Positions 22,685 to 34,273 of a stretch of 64,000 nt of DNA are shown piece by piece. The DNA is from Pisaster brevispinus. Its lineage: Eukaryota; Echinodermata; Asteroidea; Forcipulatida; Asteriidae. The notes beneath the pieces were generated by a model, which had not been told where the DNA came from, ran no database searches, and saw only the letters and a list, made by a program, of their open reading frames with translations. The translations under genes were made by a program, and so were the position numbers. The stretch spans positions 24,808,527-24,872,526 of the forward strand of contig JAMKCF010000004.1 in assembly GCA_023634235.1 (NCBI GenBank). Direction: 5' to 3'. The number at the start of each line of letters is the position of its first letter. The first letter of the stretch is position 1.

Positions 22685-24248
22685 TTAAAATTTAATTGTT
22701 GTTAAATAATGTCTATACCTCTCTCGTGCCTGGGCCATTACTGCCAATCGCTTTTTTTTATTTGAAATATTATGCTGACGTTGCACATGCTGCGAAAGGT
22801 ACAGATACTTTTCGCCACACAGGGGACAGTGTCTGGCTTTTCTCTGGCCCTGTAAAAGCAATAAAACAAAAACAGAATTAAACATAACAAAATGGATCAA
22901 ATGGTCTTTACTGTAGGATTAAGACTGACATAGGATCAAAGCCCAATCTTTGCCATCCACAACCACAATCTGTGATTTAACCTCTAGTCTTAATATTAAA
23001 TACCAATCATCAAACTTGTCAAACAGGCGATCCGGTTTAAATCACTCACACTTAACAAACTGCTTGAGCATAGTGAGTGTGAACTATTGAGCATTGGGAA
23101 TATCAGAAAGTCGATTGTTGGGTTGGTTATTATGTGTGATTGGCAGTTGTATGAAGTACTCATCATAATACATGAGTTGATTTATGAAATACACAGTTCT
23201 GTACAGGTGTGTACATTGAAAAATGAAAGGACAACATTGCACAATGTGAACGATGTTTACTTACGGGCTTGTATTTTTTCTTCTGTTTTGGATGTACAAC
23301 AAACTCATGTCTCCCCTGCTCATCCTCACTCGTCTCATTGTTGTCCTCCATCAAGCAGTCAGCATCATCTTCCCCTTCCCCCTCGTCGCCCTCCGTCCAG
23401 CTGTCAGCATCATCCTCCCCTTCCTCCTTGCTGCCCTCCGTCCAGCTGTCAGCATCATCTTCCCCTTCCCCCTCGGAGTCATCCATCCAGCTGTTGTCAT
23501 CATTCTCACTTTCATCCCCTTCTTCATCCTCCTCCAATTCATTGTCGTCTTCTCCTCCCCTTTCATTCTCGTCCCTCAATTTATCTTCATCCTCCATTTC
23601 GTTGTCGTCGTCCTGCTCATCTTCCTTACTATCGTCGTCGTGCTCACCATCATTACTTTCCTCTTCAACCATTGTCTCCTCTCTCACAACCCCTTGTTGT
23701 ATATCATCAAAAATCTCCATAGGCTACAAAGACAAAATTTAGATTGTAAACACAAGTGTGTTGTTAATTAACCATCACAGACAAATACTGACCCCTAATT
23801 TCACTTTCAACTGGTCAAGTTTTATAGTAGCATTACTTTTGAAACCAGTTGTCTGAAGTTTGAGACTTTGTTTAAAGCTGTTTTGTTCTCTAAAATTACC
23901 TGAAGCTGTCAACAAATTTCATATTGTTCAGCTGTTACAATCCAAAAATGGTGTTTTAGGTTTGTTCCGTGTTTTACTGTTGAAAATAATTATAAGCTCT
24001 ATTGTTCTGTTCTGAATGCTATTTTACTCAGGTATTTTATTAGATTAAATTTATATTGAATTTTAATGGCACATATATCCCCTCCCTTTTTGAAAACCAA
24101 AACACTGATTTCAATTGTTGTTCTACCACTAGATTTGTTTATTTATTTATTTGGGCTATTTTGTGTTAATAACATTCTTCGTCGCCAACCTATTTAAATC
24201 CCCAAGGTTTTTTAACAGACTGGTGAGTTCACTTACATTGGCCTCCAT
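22685..24248 (-). CDS. Acidic protein with C-terminal C2H2-like zinc finger, three exons
   Basis: The model is ATG in a strong context (accATGG) with four codons (24248-24237) and donor GTAAGT; exon 2 23723-23265, acceptor TAG and donor GTAAGT; exon 3 22849-22685, acceptor TTTTACAG, to the stop. All joins are phase 0, giving about 211 residues. Exon 2 is extremely Asp/Glu-rich (residues about 10-135) with a 15-residue repeat around GEDDADSWTEG, then a basic run (HPKQKKKYKP). Exon 3 holds CPLCGEKYLYLSQHVQRQH, a Cys-x2-Cys-x9-His-x4-His finger, followed by a basic helix-like tail. No frame breaks are seen. Function is unknown: a nuclear DNA- or histone-binding role would fit the layout but is only a guess. 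I recall similar fingers in uncharacterised, multi-copy invertebrate proteins. Confidence 0.6.
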
Positions 24249-24369
24249 GGTGAACCACTTCTGACTGACCTGGGTGTGAAAACGAGTTAAGAACATAAAT
24301 GTTAATTCCTTGTATGAAAGGAAATTAAAATATACAAAAACTAAAATCCTTATGCTTTTTACAGGCAAT

Positions 24370-27300
24370 TGATTTCATAGAGGCTTTCTGAATATGTGCA
24401 AAGACTGTTTTTTATTTATTAGCTGTTCCGACTAGCTATTGTAATTGTCAAGATTTTTTTATTTATTATTGTTATTATTTTTATTCTTTCTTTCCCTAAA
24501 ATCATGTTGACTTAACCTTGTCTTTTTCGAAAGCCATATGTCCCTCTTAGAATTATCAGAAGTAGACAAATCGTATAATATATTAAAGCTTATGCCCTGA
24601 CTTAAATTTTAAATGTAATTAGATTAAATTTTCTCAAATAAATACTGCAGTGATATATGATCGCTGCAACAAAAACAAGTCATAAACATGTAACAACCGT
24701 TGCAATATCAAAAATGTACGTCACGTGATCGTGTATTTCTCTCAAGAAAAAACAGATCGTCAGCCATTTTGTTTTCGCTTTGGCCACAAAATTGTGAAAG
24801 TTTACGGTTGATTTGTTTACCTTTATAAATGAACAATCAATGTGTGTGTTTATATAGAGCTGAGGTAAGCTGGTTTGTGTATGGTTGTTGATCAAAAGGA
24901 GGGAGAAAATGCAATTTGGGTGAAAAACTGTAAAGAATGTGCCGTGAATGTGATGATTTTGTCCTCCGTCAAAGCAACATCTATTTTTTACATGGGACCT
25001 ACGGTGCCGATCTCATAACTTTTTACGGTCTGATTTCTGATGTTTTTTAAATTAAAAAAAGAAAGCTTAATGAAGAATACTTTGTTTAATTTGCTTGCCT
25101 GTTCGATTTCTTAATTAATTATGAATACGTTTGGCTTTAATAACAAGGAAAAAACAACGTTTTTTTCAATAATATTTATATTTGTTTACTTCCAATTCAA
25201 ATCCCGTTTTCCGTTTCAACATTCAAGGGGCAGATTCCGTGAATTCCGTCCGTTTTCCGCGATCGCGGAAAATCATTGGCCCTACATGTGAACATTCAAA
25301 TGTGAATGTATTTTCTTCTTTGATATTGCTTGGAACTGGTTGCCTGTAAATTGCCACGCGTGTGACATGGCCCTATGGGCCATTTCACACCACGGTTTCA
25401 CGACTCGTTCATGCCGTTAATCCGTGCATACAAAGTTTCGTGCACGTGACCAAACTTTCTGTACTCTACAATCAGTTATTGAATCAATGTTTTCCAGAAA
25501 ACATGACCACTAAATTTGTTGAACCTATTCGAAGCAAATCTTATAATGTGTATTTTGAACCATAGCTGACGATACGAATTGATTAATTCTCCCTACGTAC
25601 CTTAAGGGGTAAAAACAACGACGGAATCCTACCTTTTGGAGCTTCGATCACGTCTATCAGTGTCACATCTGTGTGTCGAAGTGCGATCACATGTTCGTCG
25701 TTTGCCGCGCAAGGGTACAAGTAACGAACGTGTATTTCGTGTCAACGATCGTTTTGTGGCGGCAGGAATAACTCGGTATTATTCGATAGGTATAAAAGAA
25801 GAACAAAAACCAAGAATTGCATTATTGAAAAGTTTTTACCCTAATACTAGGGACTAAAACAAAATAAAAATAAATAAACTAGTAGTGATCTTTATGCTGA
25901 TAACTATAGTTTTTCAATTTTAAAGGTTATGTAGCCTGTCTTTATTGTGTGATAAGCTGTAAGTGTAATTCCAGCTAAAGTTTATCGATTTTCACCAGAA
26001 TGGTTATTAGTTGTTACATTTTTATTTTAAAAAGTCACAATCCATATTTGTATGCTTATAATTATGTCTATTCGTGAACTTTGTAAAGTATCTATCAATA
26101 ATTGTTAAATATAAAATATGCTAAAATTACGCTGAAAGAGGATGGCATTTAGTAAATGCTCTCTGACCACAGAGTGATAAAAAAAAGCGCCCTCTGGGAG
26201 TAAATCCGTGTCAGTTGAGCAAGAGAAGTAGCCTCTTTGGAAGATACTCCCATTTGTATTATTTTATTATAGAGAGTCGTTTAAAATCACGTTTGTCCGT
26301 GTAAGTGCAATCTATTTGTTAGCAAAACAGCACTGACTTTAAAAAAGTAACATAATTGGCTCCGTCTATCTGATTTTTATCAAAAGTTTGAAAACCACAA
26401 AGTGAAATTCCTGGAGTTAATTTTGTTATCCAAAAATAGCCAATTTATTTATTTCGAAATAATTAAGAGTGAATATAAAGATCAGTAAACACTCTATCGG
26501 TCACTCTTTGAATAAAGATAACAACTCATTTAGTTTTTTCAATAATGATGCAAAAGTCGTCTTGGAGCCACAGAATGAGTCTAAAAACAACGTTTTAAAA
26601 GACCTTCAGAAAAAGGGTATAAATTATAAAAATATCAATAACACTGATGATAAGTAAGATTTATTTGTTCTTGAATGTTTTCTACGTTGTTTAAGACCAT
26701 TTTCAACACAATCAGTGCCGAAATGGGTTTGTGGCTACATTTTATATCTCAAGAGCAATTGCTTAAAAAAAACTCCGTACAATGCGGGTAGGGATACTAA
26801 CGCTTAGAACTTATTTTTTGGAAGATTCTGTACATCGGACAATCGCAGATTTGAAAGTTTTAGCTTTTTTATTTTGGAGGAATATATCATTCTCTGCTCG
26901 CTTTTAAATTTTGGAGTCAAAAGAGTCAGGAAACATACAATTTTAAAGTCAAACCACAAAATGAGTAAAAACTTACCAGTTTTTCCCAGCGAACTCTGTG
27001 GTTTAGGTTTTCGCCATAAGCGTGGGTCCCACTTGGTCAGTGATGGGCTTGTTTTCATCGGTCGCGCGATGATTGCTGTGATCGCTGGGCCTTTCACGGG
27101 CGGGTCAGCGGCGGCAACGTCAGCGGCGACTATAAACTGCGTGGCAAGGCCATTTTTACTGACTGACTACAAAGGACTTTTACAGTGTTTTTATTTTACC
27201 TGAATATTTTAACCGGCGTGCTATTAAAAAACAACAAACAAACGAACTAACAAACAAAATGAAACAGTGGGCGATGATCAAGGTGACAAAAATGAAGTGG

Positions 27301-28300
27301 TGCTCGTTTGATTCTTACCGGTGTAGACAGTTCACAACTGTCAGCATGTAATTGGATACAACATTCATACATGTGTACCTCTAAATGAAACAACTCGACA
27401 TTTTTAAGTCAACTCCCAAGTTCTAGATACTTGTTTACTACATATACCCAGGATTCAGGGTATTTCAACTCTTGGTCCTTATTTACAAGCGATAGGGCCT
27501 ATCAATGTGTAATAGTGCAGTGCATCACTTAGCGCTAGACAATTCTTTACTACCTATACTCAGCCTATATCAAATCTCACTTCCCATTAACAATCCATAA
27601 ATTATCAATTTTTTCCATTGACGCTCTACAATGTCGTGCCCAGCCTACGAAACAACATACTTACCCCGCCCACCAAAAAAAAAAAAATAAATAAATAAAA
27701 TAATCGGCAGAACACGAAAGACGCGATGTCCGTGTCCCCGCGCCCCATCTCCCGTGCCCCATCTTCCGTGCCCCAGTACCTTAACCCATTGTCTCCGCTG
27801 TTGCTGATCTGGCACTGTTTATACAATCATGTGAACGGCAAACAGATAGTTATTATGCCCTATGTTAAAATCACCTTAGATTCTCACAAGCACACTTTTA
27901 TGTTTACTTGTTGAAAATACTGACAAAACCACCAATCGGGGAAAGGATAGTATTATAAATATAATACATAATAATGATAAAAAAATAAATTAAAAAAATA
28001 ATAATAAATAAATAAATACATAAATATAGGGCTACATAAATAACTTTACTTTGATGTTAAGCGTTTTCTGAAAAAAAAACCTTCTTATTACTGTAACAAA
28101 TACAACTGCCATAGATATAGTTGATTAGTTTACGGGTGAAATGTTCGTGTAATGTGTATTTAATTCGTGGTATGTCACAATGACTTTATGTAGTGCGGTA
28201 CGGACTGTGGGTCAATTTTTAAAATGGGTGTAGCCAGATCCACAAATTGCACCCAAACGCAAGTACATTTTCGAGGGCTCATATTCCACATAATGAAAAT
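24370..28300. other. Spacer with no recognised gene
   Basis: Mostly AT-rich. Open frames at 25.6 kb, 26.5 kb and 26.8-27.2 kb carry no domain I recognise. A CpG-containing stretch near 27.0-27.2 kb and A-rich runs near 27.68 and 27.97 kb are visible. Nothing else can be supported. Confidence 0.45.
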
Positions 28301-28307
28301 GGCGAGG

Positions 28308-28350
28308 GGTGGAGAGAGAGAGAGAGAGAGAGAGGGGAGGGGGGGGAGGG
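28308..28350. repeat. (GA)n microsatellite with poly-G tail
   Basis: About 14 uninterrupted GA units followed by 'ggggaggggggggaggg'. Purine-only on this strand for about 40 bp. Confidence 0.9.
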
Positions 28351-28830
28351 TTTATGAGGCCCATAGCCCCAATGATAATGGTTTCATTCTGTGGTTGGGC
28401 AAAATCTTTGAAAAACCACTGAATGCTTATTTTTTCGATCAGTCTGTGGATTGGGCGATATCGTAATGTTCAATGTGTGGTTTGTGCAATATTGCGTTAT
28501 TCTGTGGATTGACCTTTCTTGACCAAATATGTTAATGAGGTACATATTACTTTAAAACTTCTTAGAATGTTTGAACGGTTCTAATTTTTGTTTGGTATGA
28601 TGAACTTTGACACTTTATACATTATACTTTATACATTTTTAAGTTCATTTTATCGTAATAAAATGATTTATACCCAGAAAAAAGGGGGGAAACGGAAACA
28701 AAAGTGATATGTGTGTACGTCGTAGCTTCAAGCCAGTTTAATATCTCACACCGGATACCAAAAAGTGGGCAAACCGGTTTTAGCAAAAAGTGCAAGTGTA
28801 CCCAAGATCACTAGTAAGAAAAACAATAAC

Positions 28831-29118
28831 AGGTGATACCCATGACCACCATAAAGTAAACAAAAATATGTGATACCCATGACCACCAGTAAGTAGACAA
28901 AAATAGGTGATACCCATGACCACCATTAAGTAAACAAAAATAGGTGATACCCATGACCACCAATAAGTAACAAAAAATAGGTGATACCCATGACCCCCAG
29001 TAAGTAAACAAAAAACAGGTGATACCCATGACCACCCGTACAATACAAAAAATGGTGATACCCATGACCACCAGTAGGTACATAATCGTACAATGTAGGT
29101 GATACCCCTGACCACCAA
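28831..29118 (-). repeat. Minisatellite, 37-bp unit, eight copies
   Basis: The core 'ggtgatacccatgaccacc' recurs near 28832, 28869, 28906, 28943, 28980, 29018, 29054 and 29098. Spacings are 37, 37, 37, 37, 38, 36 and 44 bp. The linker is an A-rich 'agtaagtaaacaaaaata'. As 37 is not a multiple of three, the GGHGYH-type peptides seen in every minus frame are artefacts, not a protein. Confidence 0.9.
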
Positions 29119-29235
29119 ATCATGATAGGTTAACATCCAAAACAAAAATTATTTAATAGCCCTTCTGGAATGTTCTCAGACTACTACAACTGCTACCACC
29201 GCTGGAACATGCGGAAGGAGATAGCCCGAGGGAAA

Positions 29236-30420
29236 CTACCCAGCGCTGTTCGGTTCAACATACCCGTATCCTGCCATTGATGAGCTACGTATTCTTGCTT
29301 TCTTTGCATCTATCTGATCCATAAACCCATCAGTGAAATACTGGTCCATTCCATTATGTGCCAAGTCAAAAATATTCTCATCTGTAGATATACCAAAATT
29401 ATGAAACAAAGTGTCACTGTAATTACCATGTCCACATTTACGGCAAACCCAAGTGAATGTCTTACAAATCAAATGTTTCTCCATATCCAAAAAACCTGAA
29501 CAACTGGTGTGAAACCACACACAACATTTATCACATTGCATCTCCCTTGTGCCACATTTATCAATTTTATCACAAAGCCAACAGATAGATGAATTGCCAT
29601 GGTCTACAACTTTTAACTCCTGGAGATTTTGTCTTTCTCTTCTTACCAGCTTTTGACCTTACTTGCCTTTCATTATATTTTTGACTTTCTTTGCTCTCCT
29701 ATCTTGATCTGCATTGATGATTTTGTTGATAGTCCTTCTTGTATGACCAAATATGGTTTTCCTCAGCTCTTCATGTGTATGTCTATCCTCCTTTTTCATA
29801 CGAACTTCTACAGCATTATTGCGATAATTATACATCATGCGTTTCTTGGAATTTTTGGTCACTCTTGTGTGGCTCAGTACTGTGTATCCACTTGTTTGAA
29901 TCTTCCTATTCTTTTTCTGGCGTTTGTGGCTCTTCTTACATGTACATATTTCAATTACTTTCCTTTTCAATGAACGAGGACACCTCTGCTTCACTGGTAC
30001 TACAAACAGCACATTCATCTTTCTCATACTTTTCTTATATACATGCTGCTTGCCAGTCTTCTCAAAAGTGCGATGACCTCCATGTCTCTTCATTTGGTAA
30101 ACATTTTGAGTACTTCGATTCTTATATTTCTGAGGGCCAGTGTTGTGAATCTTACATGGACTGTTCTTTCTTTTATGCCTTTCAATTTGACCCATGTTAT
30201 GGCTTTCAATCTGATCCTTCTTATGGCATTCAATCTGATCTTTCTTATGGCTTTCAATTTCACTTTTGTTATGGCTTTCAGTCTGATCCTTCTTATGGCG
30301 TTCAATCTGATCTTTCTTATGGCTTTCAATTTCACTTTTGTTATGGCTTTCAATCTGATCTATGTTATGGCTTTCAATCTGATCCTTCTTATGGCATTCA
30401 ATCTAATATTTCTTAAGGCT
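29236..30420 (-). pseudogene. PHD-finger protein relic with 8-residue repeats
   Basis: One minus frame stays open except for a few stops. It runs through repeats of KKDQIESH (30410-30175), a Lys/Arg-rich segment (30195-29662), a TAA (29659-29661), then NSSICWLCDKIDKC and MQCDKCCVWFHTSCSG with TWVCRKCGHGNY (about 29595-29420). The Cys/His spacing is that of a PHD finger. A tail ends with a stop at 29236. A PHD finger followed by a lost downstream part is typical of ORF1-like proteins of some non-LTR retrotransposons; I see no reverse transcriptase nearby. Stops at about 30398 (TAG) and 29659 (TAA) sit where the repeat or context suggests Gln codons. Could also be a decayed cellular gene. Confidence 0.55.
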
Positions 30421-30790
30421 TTCAATTTCAACCTTGTTATAGCTTTCAATGTGATCCTTCTTATGGCTTTCAATCTGACTTTTGTTATGACTTTCAAACT
30501 GATCCTTCCTATCAAATTCAGTCTGATTTTCTTATGGCTTAAAATTCCACCCTTGTTATGACTTTCAATTTCACCCTTATTATAACTTGCAATCTCACCC
30601 TTGTTATATGGCTTTCAATCTGATCCTTCTTACAGCTTTCAATCTGACCCTTGTTATAGCTTTCAATCTGATCCTATTCACAGCTTTCAATCTCACCCTT
30701 GTTGTGATTTTTAATCTGACCCTTCTTATGACTTTCAATCAGACCTATCGTATGACATTCAATTTCTCCTCTTTCAATGAACAATCACCT
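30175..30790 (-). repeat. 24-bp tandem repeat array (8-codon unit)
   Basis: On plus, units of 'ttatggctttcaatctgatc' plus four bases repeat about 25 times, with 'atctgatc' alternating with 'atttcactt'. The period of 24 preserves a frame on minus (KKDQIESH and variants such as NKSEIESH). Left of about 30410 the frame is good; right of it, indels break it, so that end is decaying. Confidence 0.85.
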
Positions 30791-30892
30791 TCAATTTAAT
30801 AACTTTTTGTTATGGAATGATTACAAAACTCATTTTATAATTATTCACAACTGATGAAATTCACTTTGTTATCTTTGACATAAGCAATTTCA

Positions 30893-31165
30893 GTTCACTT
30901 TGTAATTGTTTGCGCAATTAATTGTAAGCAATTAAACTTCACGTTGTAATCGTTTGCATAAGCAATTCAACTTCACTTTAAAATTGTTTAACTTCACTTT
31001 GTAATCGTTTGCATAAGCAATTCAATTGCACTTTGTAATCGTTTGCATAAGCAATTTAACTTCAGTTTCTCATTGTTTGCATAAGCAAATTATACTGACT
31101 TTGTAATTTGTATCTGTTTGCATAAGCAATTTATACTCACTTTTTAATTGTTTGCATAAGCAACT
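30893..31165 (+). repeat. Degenerate tandem repeat, about 34 bp
   Basis: The core 'gtttgcataagcaatt' preceded by 'cactttgtaatc' recurs near 30953, 31008, 31042, 31076, 31117 and 31150, at spacings of 33-55 bp. No coding sense. Confidence 0.75.
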
Positions 31166-31252
31166 ATTACATAGAGAAGGAGCAGCAGAGTGCACTAGAT
31201 GAGACTTCAGGACAGCTGCCTTCATTTCTGAAACATTAACAATAATACAATA

Positions 31253-32032
31253 CAGTCGACTCTCGTTAATACGAGCTCGGAAGATACGAGACGCCGGTTA
31301 ATACGAGGTATTTCACCGGTCCCGAACTGTCCTATGCGTGTTTCAATGTCTTAAAAAACGGAAGATACGAGCACGGTCGTAACGAGAACACGGATAATAC
31401 GAGGTATTTTTGCGGCCCCATGATGACAAAATGTATTGGTTTTCATACTTTTATAGCGAGATCGGAAAAATATTGTTGCGTAAAAGCTTACCCGTTCAGT
31501 CAGCCAAGTTTCTGAAATAAAATGCTCGTTGCCAAACTATTTATCGGATCGGACCGGCTACACGGTTCCGTCCGATCCGAAAATCAGAAACATTACGCTG
31601 GTAACTTATGCTTGAAATACTACTTCGCCTACACGCTTAGCGGCTACCAGCGAAAACAACGTTCAGCTTAGGCGCTACGCAGTATCGAATCTGTCACATC
31701 ATGGTCACATGAACGGCAAGTTTGGCATGACTTTGCTATGATTTTTACTTTGAGTTATACAAAATATTAAATTTCTATGATCATTGTCAACAAAATTGCA
31801 TTTATCATTGATATTTTTGTGTACAGGATGCTCGTAAGAACTGTACTAGGAAGCCAACCGCTCCGTTCTAGCCTAGACACGTGTGTAGTGCATGCACTAT
31901 GTAGACGTGTGTATACAGTACACTGTACATGTACATGTACGTGTAAATAGTGCGCTGCGTTTAAGACGAGGTTCGGATAATACGAGGAAAACGGGCCAGT
32001 CTGGCGGACCTCGTATTAACGAGAGTCGACTG
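31253..32032. mobile_element. Tc1/mariner-type (pogo/Tigger-like) MITE
   Basis: The ends are perfect 23-bp inverted repeats starting 'cagtcgactctcgttaatac', flanked by TA on both sides (31251-31252, 32033-32034). Length 780 bp. Subterminal words 'gttaatacgagg' and 'gataatacgagg' recur inside both ends. No transposase frame. TA duplication and CAG-starting TIRs fit the pogo/Tigger branch of Tc1/mariner; moved in trans by a full-length relative. Confidence 0.85.
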
Positions 32033-33109
32033 TAGTTTGAATATACATGTACATTGTATTTGTGGGATCATAAACCATATCAATTTAAGCCAAAATAAAA
32101 CATCAGCCACTAAACGACAAATCTCGCGCAGTGTTCAAAGTTTGCGCTGGAGCTACCACTGCGCAAATCTTTAAATCATGCAAAGAGACAAAGTTTGCAC
32201 CGTAAAACAAATGACAACTTGCATGAATTAAAAAAAAGGTCTTCAAAGATTGCGCCCAATAGTACTATAGTACAACATTACAATACTTTAGCCCACTTAC
32301 TTTAGCTTTTTTTTTATCATAATTCCTAGGCCTACCTATCACCTCAATAGAATACCATATAGACGTAAAGCACGTTGACAATCCAGATTTAAACAATGAA
32401 AACAACCAATTATGAGATAAATATGACAAAAACAATCTACCCAAACATCTCACAAACAAGTAAAATCTCAATTATTTCAGATAAAAATTCCTGTGAACCT
32501 ACCAATCTTCGTGGAAAGTAGGTCTGGTTCCAAAAGACGCTGGCACTTTCTCATAGAACAGTTGTTGCAAATCTCGCACGGGACCAGACGGATTTGGTTG
32601 GTGCATATGGAGGAAGGATTTGATGGATGCATATGCACACGTATCGACGAATGACCGAAGACCCAATCGCGTGACCCGATCGCGCTTTGAAAGACCACAG
32701 AGGGCGCACTTGCAATCTAAAAAAAATGCAACTTAAAAATTGGGGAGCTGAAATTACGTGAAGAAAATAAATTAAATCAAAGTTAATTTATAAACGCAGA
32801 TAATGTAATCCGTTACTGCAACCTTCGCGTTGCTTCTGAAACGTAACAACATTAATTAAGCGTTTGAGCCTTAACAAAACCCCAAAACAAACAATTAGGG
32901 CGGCTTCATCGACACGACTCTTCCACTTTGTTGTCAGCCTTATAATGACTGCACAACAACTGCCTCGCTAAAAAGGAGAAAACAATAGTAATGTATGTAG
33001 TGAACACTTCCAAAACAGTCTAACATTATCAATTGCAGTGTATTGTGACATAGTTTTGTTTTTAATATAGTTATTAAGTATCGTAACAATTACGAACGTT
33101 TTCACGTGA

Positions 33110-33480
33110 TGACATTATAAAGGTGCACATTTTTTAAGTCGTCTAATTAATATCTCCCGAAGTCTTAGTGCGATCATGTTCAAACTTGGTAGCTTCAAAA
33201 GAAGAAGTAGTTATGAAGTTGCTTTCAATGAAGTCAGTGCCTGGCATGAGTAGGCAGCTCAAAATAATACCAATGACATCACAAGAGTGTCCTCTAGCAG
33301 CAGGTTATAAACTGTTCATGGACTTTTTGAAGGGGCAATCTTTTCTTAATCACTTCAAAATTTACACACATGTTGATCGTCGCTATAGGCAGGCATAATA
33401 GTGTGTGAAGTTTCAGATCAAATTTGGTTTATGAATTTTCCATCATATTATTGCTAAATGAACACAAGTTTTTCAGCTCA
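33110..33480 (+). repeat. Diverged copy of the hairpin-ended repeat family
   Basis: Shares 'tctcccgaagt', 'gtgcgatcatgtt', 'aaacttggtag', 'tgctttcaa', 'cctctagcagcaggtt', 'tggactttttgaag', 'aatttacacacatgttga' and 'gtgtgaagtttcagatca' in the same order and orientation as 49840-50160. Both ends are missing or too diverged to see. Confidence 0.75.
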
Positions 33481-34020
33481 TGAATATTTACAACAAATTA
33501 AATTGGTCACAATGTTTTCATCATTTACACATTTGACCGCACATACTAACCCTGCGCACTTGTTTACCAACAAAAAAATTATTCTATTTTTTTCGTAACA
33601 AACAGGAAGGGGAGAGCGCCAGAGGAGCACGGGAAAGATAGGGGGCGAGGGTCATTTCACATCACCAAAACACGATTTCATGATAGAGATGCTTCAAGTT
33701 ACACAAGAATTGCAAAAACACGGAAATATTAGCTTACTTTAAACACGTTAGTTACTAACCATAATCCCATGCCATACACAATTAACTAATGGGATTTACC
33801 TTTGACTGGTAATCTAATTTTACTATTCCTAACCAACAATTCTTTTCCGCTTAGGCAAATGTTCAGTTTGCAGATCCATGACATGAACCCTTGGTACCAT
33901 ACAGCAATAGTTCCATTTTTTGTTGGTACATACGTGCGATCCGGCGCATGTTCTCCACAGACTCCACAATAGAGAAAAACATAGCAACTTGAATATGTAG
34001 CAAGCCTACGACAACACAAA

Positions 34021-34273
34021 GGGGTGCGTTCGATTAGCTTCCCCGGGTTGACCCCGGTCTGCCCCCGGTACGTTCGAATAGTTTTGACGTCCTTCCAGGG
34101 GCTCACCCGGGTCAGCCCAAGTGCCCTGCTTGTGGAACGGGTCACTTGGGGCTGGCCCGAGATGCATGACGTCAACACGAGAAAGTGAGTAATCGTTCGA
34201 TTAGCTCTTGTCAGGGAGGCTCACCCAAATGAGCACCGCGGGGTCGACCCGGAGAAGCTAATCGAACGCACCC
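34021..34273. mobile_element. 253-bp MITE with long inverted ends
   Basis: Starts 'ggggtgcgttcgattagctt' and ends with its inverted copy ('agaagctaatcgaacgcacc' + c). The match continues inward through 'ccgggt' words, and related GC-rich words ('cccgggt', 'gttcgaatag', 'gttcgattagc') recur inside. The flanks 'aacacaaa' and 'tatacaaa' agree at 6 of 8 positions, a possible 8-bp duplication of hAT type. No coding. Confidence 0.65.

Noticed and set aside
23087..23771. Plus-strand Ser/Pro/Leu-rich frames up to 211 codons
   Set aside because: Antisense of the Asp/Glu-rich exon on minus, which has consensus splice sites and fitting phases.
28780..29145. Hydrophobic 'GGHGYH' repeat proteins in all minus frames
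   Set aside because: A 37-bp minisatellite moves the same peptide through each frame; not a protein.
30043..30799. Plus-strand hydrophobic repeat frames (MAFNLILL type)
   Set aside because: Shadow of the 24-bp array; the minus frame, which continues into the basic region and PHD finger, explains it better.
33786..34178. 130-codon minus frame
   Set aside because: Its N-terminal half is the inside of the 253-bp MITE at 34021-34273 and the rest shows no domain.
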